From Flavobacteriaceae bacterium (GTDB lineage: Bacteria > Bacteroidota > Bacteroidia > Flavobacteriales > Flavobacteriaceae), in assembly GCA_030618945.1 (NCBI GenBank), contig JAUXCI010000135.1, positions 1-6,776 on the forward strand: a stretch of 6,776 bases of DNA. The letters run 5' to 3'. Positions within the stretch are counted from its first letter, which is position 1. Each line of letters starts with the position of its first letter. The translations under genes were made by a program, and so were the position numbers. A model generated the notes under the pieces. The model did not search any database. It saw only the letters and a program-made list of their open reading frames with translations, and was not told where the DNA came from. Positions 1-6,332 of this stretch are shown here, piece after piece.

Positions 1-551
1 CCAGCATAAGACTTCATCCGAAAGTTGTATCAGTAACAAATGAGGTTGAAAGAAGTGTGATTAAACTTGAGATTGATTTCAAAGAAAAGAAACATAAAAT
101 TGAATCGTCTATTCCTCAAAAAGAAAGTAAAGGAAGCAGACCTATTATCAATGCCGAACAGTTTTTGGAAAGCCTATCAGTTTCGGAATTTGCAGGAAGT
201 TTCAGAGATTTCTGGAGGAAGTGGAGAGAAATTGGAGGAGACACCAGTTTTGGGACTACCGGTTTCTCAATTGGTATCACAATAAGTGGAGGCAGAAAAC
301 CATTGCATTTTTTTTACAATGATAATTTTTATTTAGTAACACCAAAATCAGTTGAAAATTACAATATTGATGACCACGTTTATGAAAATTATAAAAATGA
401 ATTAAAAAGTAACTTTCCAAAAGCTTATGACCTTTTAATAGGTAACCGTGCTATGATTCTATATTCGGATATTTCTAAAGATGAATTATTAAGTATTTTT
501 AATGCCTCCTTTAATTTAGTTAAAGATCTCCGAGAGTCTGAGGAGAAATAA
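1..551 (+). CDS. C-terminal part of an unrecognised protein, cut by the left window edge
   Basis: The reading frame is open from base 3 to the TAA at 549-551, giving 182 visible residues. A GTG at 57-59 could be read as a start, but codons upstream of it continue without a stop to the window edge and read as normal protein (start SIRLHPKVVSVTNEVERS), so the gene most likely begins outside the window. The visible part has a charged Lys/Glu-rich linker, then a segment rich in aromatic residues and glycines (FRDFWRKW, then GTTGFSIGITISGG), and a helical charged tail ending RESEEK. I do not recognise the family. The early stretch RLHPKVVSVTNEVER resembles the strand that follows the catalytic core in some DUF91-type nucleases, but this is a weak resemblance and not a call. 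It lies on the same strand as the nuclease gene at 832, separated by 280 bases, so it may or may not belong to that cluster. Confidence 0.7.
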   Translation, partial: SIRLHPKVVSVTNEVERSVIKLEIDFKEKKHKIESSIPQKESKGSRPIINAEQFLESLSVSEFAGSFRDFWRKWREIGGDTSFGTTGFSIGITISGGRKPLHFFYNDNFYLVTPKSVENYNIDDHVYENYKNELKSNFPKAYDLLIGNRAMILYSDISKDELLSIFNASFNLVKDLRESEEK

Positions 552-611
552 AACCTATACAATTCACGATTATCAGTTAAAACAAATTTGATGTTTTATT
601 TCCTATAGGTT
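545..611. repeat. Two interleaved inverted repeats at the gene end
   Basis: GAAATAAAAC at 545-554 is perfectly complementary to GTTTTATTTC at 593-602 (10 bp), and AACCTATA at 552-559 is perfectly complementary to TATAGGTT at 604-611 (8 bp). The first left arm covers the stop codon of the upstream gene. Because the arms interleave, the two stems could form only as alternatives or as a pseudoknot. The arms are AT-rich and the loops long (38 and 44 bases), with no T-run after the second arm, so a classical intrinsic terminator is not supported. A weak transcript-end structure is possible, and chance is also possible in such AT-rich DNA. Confidence 0.3.
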
Positions 612-712
612 AAGGTTGTCATGCTGAAATCCTATAATCCATTGGCTGTAAATGTCCGACGATATATTTAAACTTAGTTAATGATTAGTAGTTGAGGGCT
701 TTATGTTGCTTT

Positions 713-753
713 GTATATATAAAGTATATATAAGAACTGGTATTTGTATATAT
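713..753. repeat. Three helically phased GTATATAT copies upstream of the nuclease gene
   Basis: GTATATAT occurs at 713-720, 724-731 and 746-753. The starts are 11 and 22 bases apart, i.e. about one and two helical turns, so all three copies face the same side of the DNA. The first two are longer (GTATATATAA). They lie 79-119 bases before the ATG at 832, inside the only sizeable non-coding stretch before the cluster. They could be an operator or a flexible promoter element. I see no well-formed Bacteroidota promoter (TTTG, about 19 bases, TAnnTTTG) here. The best partial match is TTTG at 754-757 with TAATCTTT at 773-780, whose 15-base spacing is too short. The rest of 552-831 holds only trivial ORFs. 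Confidence 0.4.
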
Positions 754-831
754 TTTGTGATGGGAAATAGGATAATCTTTTCAATTGGTAATGGTTTCTT
801 TGCCTGAAAATAAATAAATGATTTCGGAAAA

Positions 832-1857
832 ATGGCAAAAGAAATTCAAACTTGGGAAATTATTGATAACCAATTAACCCAGATCGATACAACACTCGCT
901 GAAAATGGAAGGAAAGAAAAGGATGACCTAGAAGTTTGGTTAAAAACAAAACCTGAAATTATTGGAAATGATATTTTAATCATTGGTGAACAAGTTTACA
1001 CTAAATCAGGCCCACTTGATTTTCTAGGTATTGACAACAATGGTAACATTGTAATTATTGAGCTTAAAAGGGACAGGCTGTCAAGAGATGTGCTTGCACA
1101 AGCAGTTGATTATGCATCAGATGTATCCAATTGGGATGTTGAGAAACTTAACGAGATCTGTTTAGAGTATTCTAAAAAAAGTCTGGAAGATTATCTATCC
1201 GAGAAATTCGATGATATAGATACTGATAACTTAATCATAAATCAGTCCCAACGTTTGATACTGGTTGGATTTGCAATTGATGAATCGTTGAACAGGATGA
1301 TTGAATGGCTTTCAGGGAGTTTTGATATCGCAATCAACGCGGTTATTCTCAATTATATTAAAACCTCCAAAGGGAATGAAGTTTTATCAAGGACAGTTAT
1401 TATTCCAGAAGAGGTGACTAAAGAAAAATCGAATAAGCGCAAGTTCAAGATAGAGATGTCAGATGAAGCTGGAAAACATGATAGCAAAAAACTTAAATCA
1501 TTGTTGAAGGCATATTTTCTAAAGGACAATTGGTCGGCAATGAGGATCAGAACAGTTCTATTTCCATCGCTTCTAGAAAAAGAAGCTATTACGAGAGAAC
1601 AATTTAAGAAAGAGTTTGTGAAGAAAGGCAAAGCTGATGATGAGAAACAAGCAGGTTATTTTATAGCTCTTATCTCGACTCAACTTGGCCAAGCAAAAAG
1701 AGATTATCTCAGACAGATCATCAGTTATGAATATCCAGACAACAATTGGACTAAGAATAATTTCAGGATCAGGGAAGATTACAGAGAATTAGTAACTGAA
1801 TTACTTGTTGAACTTGATGCAAATACAACACTAGCTAATGGAAAAGCAAAACAATAA
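832..1857 (+). CDS. NucS/DUF91-type PD-(D/E)XK endonuclease-like protein
   Basis: A 341-residue protein predicted to cut DNA. Residues about 25-100 hold a complete NucS-type nuclease core: E34 in LEVWL, D63 in GPLDFLGID, E77-x-K79 in IVIIELKR, then Q90 and Y94 in QAVDYA. The D-14-E-2-K-11-Q-4-Y spacing equals that I recall for archaeal NucS (D160, E174, K176, Q187, Y191). The N-terminal DNA-binding domain of NucS is absent: the core begins almost at the start. Residues about 138-192 continue the fold (RLILVGFAIDES), and 215-325 form a separate charged, helical domain I do not recognise. A true mismatch-repair NucS is unlikely given this layout; similar DUF91 proteins occur in accessory regions. 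An in-frame TAA at 811-813 and no other start codon fix ATG 832 as start, with no clear ribosome binding site. The last 20 bases overlap the next gene, implying co-expression. Confidence 0.85.
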   Translation: MAKEIQTWEIIDNQLTQIDTTLAENGRKEKDDLEVWLKTKPEIIGNDILIIGEQVYTKSGPLDFLGIDNNGNIVIIELKRDRLSRDVLAQAVDYASDVSNWDVEKLNEICLEYSKKSLEDYLSEKFDDIDTDNLIINQSQRLILVGFAIDESLNRMIEWLSGSFDIAINAVILNYIKTSKGNEVLSRTVIIPEEVTKEKSNKRKFKIEMSDEAGKHDSKKLKSLLKAYFLKDNWSAMRIRTVLFPSLLEKEAITREQFKKEFVKKGKADDEKQAGYFIALISTQLGQAKRDYLRQIISYEYPDNNWTKNNFRIREDYRELVTELLVELDANTTLANGKAKQ

Positions 1858-3115
1858 TAATGAAGAAATTCCTGTTCAAAATAAGGTTAAGAAAGAACTC
1901 TCCGAAGCAAAAGATTTTGCGAAAAGTCTCAAGCTAGAGGAAATAAAGGAAGGTGGCTGGTTTGTTGCCTTGCTGGCAAAGGTTGTGCAGAGTTATGACC
2001 GGAATGCCCGGGCTGAATACCTTCAACAAAAATATCCGGGACTACCGGCAGATGAGATAGCAGATAAGCGTATCAGTTTGGCAGTAAAATATGCAACTCT
2101 AGCCGGTGGTATAACGGGGGCAGCCACATCATTGAACCAGGTAGCAGTGCTTGGCACAGCAGGAGCAACGGTGGCAGTGATGGCTGGAGCCATAGGTGTA
2201 GAGATGATCTACCTGGCACATATACAAATGAGGCTCATTCTTGATTTATCTGTTATTTATGATCTGCAGCTGGATGCAGACGATCCAGAGGATGTGATGA
2301 TGGTATTTGGTTATGCACTGGGTGTAACACCATTGGATATGGTTGGCAAAGGTGTAATGAACGCTGCTGGTGCCGGAACAAAATATGCGGTTAAGAAATA
2401 CATTAGTAAAGGAACATTAAAATCAGTCCAAGCATTTGGAAGGAGAATTGGAATTAAAATTCTACAAAGAACGATCATTAAATATGCTGTTCCTGTTGCC
2501 TCAGCTGCTGTTGGCAGTAGTTATAATTTCATAGCCACTAAGTCAGTTGGGAAGATCGCTAAATCGCATTTTAAGAACAGGGGTAAGGTTACCGAGGAGC
2601 TAAGAACTTTGTTATCTAAAAGGAACCTGTATAGTATTTCGTTTCCTGCTGCAGTGATGTATATGATTGAAGTAGATGGAAAAATGAATGCCAAGGAGAA
2701 ACAGATGTACAAAGCGATGCTCGCGCGCATGCGGTTTGAAGAACATACATTGGATGAATTTCAACGACTAATTTCGAGCGAACATAACATCATTGCTGCT
2801 GTTAAGGAGATTGAGGATATTGAAATAAGGAGTAGTTTAATCAGGGTGCTGGCTTTGATCGCTATATATGATGGTGATTTTTCTGGTGAAGAAGAGGCTT
2901 TTTTGGTTAAACTTGCCAATACGCTGGATGTAGTAATTGATATTGATGAACTCAAGAGACAAAGTGAGGAATACAAAGTGATCGTAAAAAAGAGCATTGG
3001 GCAGAAAACATCTGAGGCTACACTGAAGGCTACAAAAGGAGTTAAAAATGTGGCTACAGTCACAGGAAGTACTGTTAGCAATGTGCTAAAAAAGGTTGTA
3101 AAACGGAAAAAATAA
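1838..3115 (+). CDS. EcsC-like membrane-associated protein with C-terminal TerB-like domain
   Basis: A 425-residue protein. Residues 1-35 are charged. Residues about 78-240 resemble the EcsC family: a Gly/Ala-rich hydrophobic stretch (86-128, with GGITGAATS and GTAGATVAVMAGAIG), then an amphipathic helix with LAHIQMRLILDLSVIYDL and a second hydrophobic part (205-235). Residues about 262-365 look like TerB of tellurite-resistance/stress systems: two similar halves, each a hydrophobic helix followed by DG and glutamates (YMIEVDGKMNAKEK at 275-288, IAIYDGDFSGEEEA at 342-355), typical of the acidic metal-binding face of TerB. The tail (385-425) is basic and ends VVKRKK. Family knowledge suggests membrane association and metal- or stress-linked signalling; the actual role is inferred. 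It overlaps the upstream nuclease by 20 bases, and its TAA shares one base with the next ATG (TAATG), so it is probably translated by coupling between two nuclease genes. The GC content appears locally higher around 1955-2390. Confidence 0.75.
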   Translation: MEKQNNNNEEIPVQNKVKKELSEAKDFAKSLKLEEIKEGGWFVALLAKVVQSYDRNARAEYLQQKYPGLPADEIADKRISLAVKYATLAGGITGAATSLNQVAVLGTAGATVAVMAGAIGVEMIYLAHIQMRLILDLSVIYDLQLDADDPEDVMMVFGYALGVTPLDMVGKGVMNAAGAGTKYAVKKYISKGTLKSVQAFGRRIGIKILQRTIIKYAVPVASAAVGSSYNFIATKSVGKIAKSHFKNRGKVTEELRTLLSKRNLYSISFPAAVMYMIEVDGKMNAKEKQMYKAMLARMRFEEHTLDEFQRLISSEHNIIAAVKEIEDIEIRSSLIRVLALIAIYDGDFSGEEEAFLVKLANTLDVVIDIDELKRQSEEYKVIVKKSIGQKTSEATLKATKGVKNVATVTGSTVSNVLKKVVKRKK

Positions 3116-3693
3116 TGAGAAACGAACTTCATTTTCATGGTCCATTTACTTTGATAGCTGAAGGGCCAGATAACCTGTTTAAACAGAAAAGTGCTAAGCA
3201 AGGCGGTGTCTATTTATGGACTTTTAAGGGTGAAGATGGATATGTGATTGATTATGTGGGTGAGGCATCTCATGTACAGGGAAGGTTCGTTGAACACTTA
3301 CAAGAACAGCTGAATGGACGCTATAGTATCTATGATCCAGAAAAGTTGAAAGAAGGAATCAGGGAATTGCAATGGCAAGGATATCTCTGGAGAAAAGACG
3401 AATACTTAAGGGTTTTGGATTTTATTCGGGATGGTGAAAACCATATGCAGCTACTGCAAAGGATGCTAGCAGAATGCCGGGTGTTTTATGCTCCAATTGA
3501 GGCTACATCAAGAATACGGAAAAGGATTGAATCGGGTATCCTTAATAATATTATGAAGATGGAGTTTTACACCCGGAGTTTACAGAATCCACCTCAGAAC
3601 AGATTGATTTTGCAGTACATAGAAACACCTATGGAGATCAGGGTTTCTGCGGATGAGGTGATTACAGGTTTAGGGAATTTGATTACTTTTTAG
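3115..3693 (+). CDS. GIY-YIG-type nuclease-like protein
   Basis: A 192-residue protein with a GIY-YIG signature near the N-terminus. GVY at 31-33 (GGVYLWTFKG) is followed by YVG at 47-49 (IDYVGEAS), then R57 and H61 in QGRFVEHL, the positions where GIY-YIG enzymes have their catalytic arginine and a helix histidine or tyrosine. E139 in RKRIESGIL is a good candidate for the single metal-binding glutamate. The family cuts DNA with one divalent metal ion. Between about 66 and 120 is a helical insertion with several tryptophans and tyrosines, and the last 35 residues form an extra tail not needed for the fold. The start is fixed by TAATG overlap with the EcsC-TerB gene. Position at the end of a three-gene run with another nuclease first suggests a shared DNA-processing role. 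The call rests on motif reading, so a degenerate, non-cutting version is possible. Confidence 0.65.
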   Translation: MRNELHFHGPFTLIAEGPDNLFKQKSAKQGGVYLWTFKGEDGYVIDYVGEASHVQGRFVEHLQEQLNGRYSIYDPEKLKEGIRELQWQGYLWRKDEYLRVLDFIRDGENHMQLLQRMLAECRVFYAPIEATSRIRKRIESGILNNIMKMEFYTRSLQNPPQNRLILQYIETPMEIRVSADEVITGLGNLITF

Positions 3694-3758
3694 TGGTGAA
3701 ACTATATGGTCACGCATTGGATACGCTCGCCAGGGTAGAGCAATAATAAAAACAGCTA

Positions 3759-3792
3759 TTTGTTTAAGGTTTATTACGATCAAATAATATTC
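3759..3792 (+). promoter_or_regulatory. Weak candidate Bacteroidota promoter before the XseA-like gene
   Basis: The 127-base gap 3694-3820 holds TTTG at 3759-3762 and, 22 bases later, TAATATTC at 3785-3792, a partial match to the Bacteroidota -33/-7 pattern (TTTG and TAnnTTTG). The gap is long enough for an independent promoter. I see no intrinsic terminator in it: the best stem is only GCTC/GAGC within 3725-3741, with no T-run. So the XseA-like gene could be transcribed from here, by read-through from 832-3693, or both. Confidence 0.2.
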
Positions 3793-3820
3793 AAGGTATA
3801 ATCAGGTAAATTTAGGCAGC

Positions 3821-5272
3821 ATGGATAAACCCACCAAGGTAAGCGAAGAATTAGTTAAGTTTCAGGAAGTTTACACACCGAGCACAATACTTGGTGTTTA
3901 TGCAAATGCATTACGTACTTCAGCGGATGGCCGGATCGTAATTGCAAAAGGAGTTTACCAACAGGCTAAAAACCAAAGAGAATATGGCGGCTATTATTAT
4001 GACGCAATTAAGAGCCCGAATGATAAATCATCATTAAAAGCTAAGGTTTCAAATTTATTGAGAAGCAAGTTAGAAAATAACAATACCTACGTATTTAGGG
4101 GATATATTGAAAAGCGGATAAATTTTTCTTCAATTGAATTGGTATTTGTGGTGGATGAGATACTTCAGAAGGAAAAAAATCAAATTTCGGATGAGGAGAT
4201 CAAAAGGTTTGAACTGATACAGAAGAAGATATCCAAAGGATTTAGGGATTTTGAAACCATTGTTAAGGAAAGTATTTATAACGACACTGTTCTTAAAATT
4301 GCGAATTTGTATGGTAGTACTGCAATCGTCCATAAGGATTTTGAAAAGGGGATAGCTGATGTTAGTAACCGGTTCAAGATTACTGATCATAGATGTAATT
4401 TTGTGTCAAAAAATGATCTAATTGCAGCAATACGCAAGCTTAAAAATCAGGATTACGATGTTATAGCATTTATTAGAGGCGGTGGAGATACTGCGAGCCT
4501 TGAGGTATTCAATGACCCTGAACTTGGTAATGAAGCAATTAATGCAAATCAAATTCTGGTTACTGCTGTCGGGCATACAGTAAATGAAACGTTAATGGAT
4601 AAAATTGCAGATAAAAAGTTCGCTTTGCCACATGATTATGGAAATAGTTTGAAAGTATGGGTGGATCAAGCAATTGGTGAACAATCAAAATCGAAGAGTA
4701 GGTTTATAGATCAAGTAAAAAAAGATCTGACTAAGACATTTAGTGATCAAATTTCCACACTAAAGAAGCAGTTAATTACGAAAAATACGGAATTTGAGAC
4801 AGCTCAAAAAAAATTCAAGGAGATGGTTGAGCAAAATCAAAAAGATAAAACTGCTACCCTATTGGCGAATGAGAAATCACATCAGACAAGCATAAATTCA
4901 TTACAGGAACAAATAAAGGCAAAAGAAAAGGCTAATCTGACTAGTATTCAATCATTGCAGGAACAAATAAAAGCGAAAGAAAAATCTAACCTGGCAAGTA
5001 CTCAAGCACTTAATGAACAACTAAAGGAGAAGGAGAAAACAAATCAAGCTGGTATAAAATCATTACAGGAACAGGTAAAGGCAAAGGAAGAAAGTTTAAA
5101 GGTAATCCAGGCTAATAATCAAGCTTCGTACGATAGTTTGATAAAGGATAAAGAAAAGCTTAGTGCCAAATTGGAAAACCTAGGAAAGGCTAAACAGAAT
5201 ATTGCTATATATATAGCAATTGCAACTATCGTAGGGTTTGCTCTTGGCGTAGTAATTAAAATGTTTTTCTAG
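3821..5272 (+). CDS. Membrane-anchored, divergent exonuclease VII large-subunit (XseA) homologue
   Basis: A 483-residue protein. Residues about 18-115 fit the N-terminal OB-type DNA-binding domain of XseA. Residues about 150-275 are the catalytic core: VIAFIRGGGDTASLEVFND at 214-232 and AVGHTVNETLMDKIADKKFALP at 249-270 correspond to the RGGGS..DLW.FND and VGHEtD.Tl.D..AD..A.TP blocks. By alignment with E. coli XseA, R219 and H252 match R205 and H238 with identical spacing, and D180 may match D155. N255 stands where D241 is, so one reported active-site aspartate is replaced. Residues 285-457 are a coiled coil with an 18-residue repeat. Residues about 459-481 (from QNIAIYIAIATIVGF on) form one transmembrane helix, so the enzyme probably sits on the cytoplasmic membrane, unlike housekeeping soluble XseA. 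No xseB-like small subunit is visible nearby. ATG 3821 is chosen because the OB domain starts soon after; no clear ribosome binding site. Confidence 0.85.
   Translation: MDKPTKVSEELVKFQEVYTPSTILGVYANALRTSADGRIVIAKGVYQQAKNQREYGGYYYDAIKSPNDKSSLKAKVSNLLRSKLENNNTYVFRGYIEKRINFSSIELVFVVDEILQKEKNQISDEEIKRFELIQKKISKGFRDFETIVKESIYNDTVLKIANLYGSTAIVHKDFEKGIADVSNRFKITDHRCNFVSKNDLIAAIRKLKNQDYDVIAFIRGGGDTASLEVFNDPELGNEAINANQILVTAVGHTVNETLMDKIADKKFALPHDYGNSLKVWVDQAIGEQSKSKSRFIDQVKKDLTKTFSDQISTLKKQLITKNTEFETAQKKFKEMVEQNQKDKTATLLANEKSHQTSINSLQEQIKAKEKANLTSIQSLQEQIKAKEKSNLASTQALNEQLKEKEKTNQAGIKSLQEQVKAKEESLKVIQANNQASYDSLIKDKEKLSAKLENLGKAKQNIAIYIAIATIVGFALGVVIKMFF
4898..5113 (+). repeat. Four tandem 54-base coding repeats in the coiled coil
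   Basis: Four consecutive 18-codon units begin at 4898, 4952, 5006 and 5060, encoding SLQEQIKAKEK, SLQEQIKAKEK, ALNEQLKEKEK and SLQEQVKAKEE at their heads. The second half of each unit is more variable, and the fourth diverges after about 11 codons. Many third codon positions differ between units, so the duplication is old and the protein sequence has been kept. The repeat extends the coiled coil between the nuclease core and the membrane helix, in the region where XseA normally binds its small subunit. Confidence 0.9.
5201..5220. repeat. Perfect 20-bp palindrome inside the membrane-helix codons
   Basis: ATTGCTATAT at 5201-5210 is followed directly by its exact reverse complement ATATAGCAAT at 5211-5220. 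It encodes IAIYIAI at the start of the predicted transmembrane helix, so it may simply result from Ile/Ala/Tyr codon choice in AT-rich DNA. It lies about 50 bases before the stop codon and about 80 bases before the convergent gene end. It has no loop, so it would serve better as a protein-binding dyad than as an RNA hairpin. Confidence 0.6.
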
Positions 5273-5301
5273 TAAAAAGCACTATTTCTTTTGAATCTTA
5301 C

Positions 5302-6330
5302 TTATGAGAATATTGTTAATGGTGGCTTTGCCGGAAAATACCTCATAGGATTATTGATATCGTTGATCTTACCAATGTCTTTAATGTAGTTCTTAATCAT
5401 TCTCATATTATCACAATATTCTTCGTAGGCATCTTTTTTTAATATGGTTTCATGCACAATTTTTGTGGTTGACTTTGACTTTTTAAAATATGGGTACAGG
5501 TTAAAGCCTTTTCCACTTGTCAGTATGCTGAAGTTGGTAAATAAGTATCGATCATGGAAGTCGTAATCGTAAGGAAGAAGGCTGCTATTTACAAGATAAA
5601 TATTTAGATTGTGCGTTTTTTCAAGTCTTTTTAGGTTTTTGTAATTGTCACTGAAAAAACGTTCAGTGAAGGATGGACTAGGTCTCTGATAGGGCGGAGG
5701 TGAGGCTTTAGTTAGTATTATAAGGGTAGTAGCTTTATCTTCTCTTTTGTTCTTTGCCAAAATGCTATTTAAGAATGGGATTATGTTGTGCTGTATTTTT
5801 TGGCTTCCATGATCTACTAACAAATAGTTATCAGTAAATATCAGGTAATCGATAGGGAGTTCAGAGATTAATGAAAAATCTTTCCAAGATTTTATTTTTT
5901 GTTTTTCAATGTTAGAAAAGTTGATTTTGAAATGCTGATCCTGGATCAGAGATACTATCGTTTCCTGGTAATCATCTTTGTATAGGATTAGACAGTTCAA
6001 TTCTGTCAGGATTTGATGCCAATCTTCTTTGGTATTGAGGCAAAGCAATGCTTGTCTGAATTTTGGATCATTTTTCTGAAAATATGTTTTAAAGGGGCCA
6101 GTGAAATTTAGCTGTGATTGATAGTTTAATAGAAAACCAAAGGACGGGTCTAATTCCAGGAGGGATTTAAAATCGGTTTCAATTAGGTCAAGAAATAAAA
6201 AGGTTTCGGCATATTCGGTGAAAATTATGTTTAAAACATTTTGAGGTTCAGTTAATGAATTGTTTACTTTACATCGGCTATAGTCAGAATAGAAATCGAT
6301 TAAGAATTCGTGTTCAATAAATATTTCCAT
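5302..6330 (-). CDS. Protein of unknown function with an H-D-R...G-x-G-F motif, partner of the ATPase
   Basis: A 342-residue protein that I cannot assign to a named family. The N-terminal half (MEIFIEHEFL, then about 30-150) is mixed, aromatic-rich and without a clear motif. From about 160 an alternating strand/helix region appears (DYLIFTDNYLLVDHG, TTLIILTKAS, NLNIYLVNSS), followed by H259-D260-R261-Y262 and G273-K-G275-F276 in the stretch 257-279. HDR followed about 12 residues later by G-x-G is reminiscent of the phospholipase D-like MIT C-terminal domain (HDR ... GrGLD); this is a resemblance in motif only. The C-terminus (DINNPMRYFPAKPPLTIFS) is Pro/Phe-rich. Its ATG (6328-6330) lies 2 bases after the ATPase stop, so the two are surely co-transcribed and probably act together, with this protein as a likely effector. 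It has no signal peptide or membrane helix. It converges with the XseA-like gene, leaving 29 bases between the stops with no hairpin. Confidence 0.7.
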   Translation of the reverse strand: MEIFIEHEFLIDFYSDYSRCKVNNSLTEPQNVLNIIFTEYAETFLFLDLIETDFKSLLELDPSFGFLLNYQSQLNFTGPFKTYFQKNDPKFRQALLCLNTKEDWHQILTELNCLILYKDDYQETIVSLIQDQHFKINFSNIEKQKIKSWKDFSLISELPIDYLIFTDNYLLVDHGSQKIQHNIIPFLNSILAKNKREDKATTLIILTKASPPPYQRPSPSFTERFFSDNYKNLKRLEKTHNLNIYLVNSSLLPYDYDFHDRYLFTNFSILTSGKGFNLYPYFKKSKSTTKIVHETILKKDAYEEYCDNMRMIKNYIKDIGKINDINNPMRYFPAKPPLTIFS

Positions 6331-6332
6331 AG

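Noticed and set aside
57..59. GTG as the start of the leftmost gene
   Set aside because: The frame stays open to base 3 with plausible protein sequence upstream, so the gene most likely starts outside the window.
703..807. 34-codon hydrophobic ORF (MLLCIYKVYIRTG...) before the nuclease gene
   Set aside because: It is formed largely by the AT-rich GTATATAT repeats, has no ribosome binding site or recognisable toxin or leader features, and is probably chance.
2521..3201. Minus-strand ORFs opposite the EcsC-TerB gene
   Set aside because: They are antisense shadows of a gene with clear domains, with low-complexity Ser/Phe-rich translations.
3694..3760. Possible intrinsic terminator after the GIY-YIG gene
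   Set aside because: Only 4-bp stems (such as GCTC/GAGC) are present and no T-run follows.
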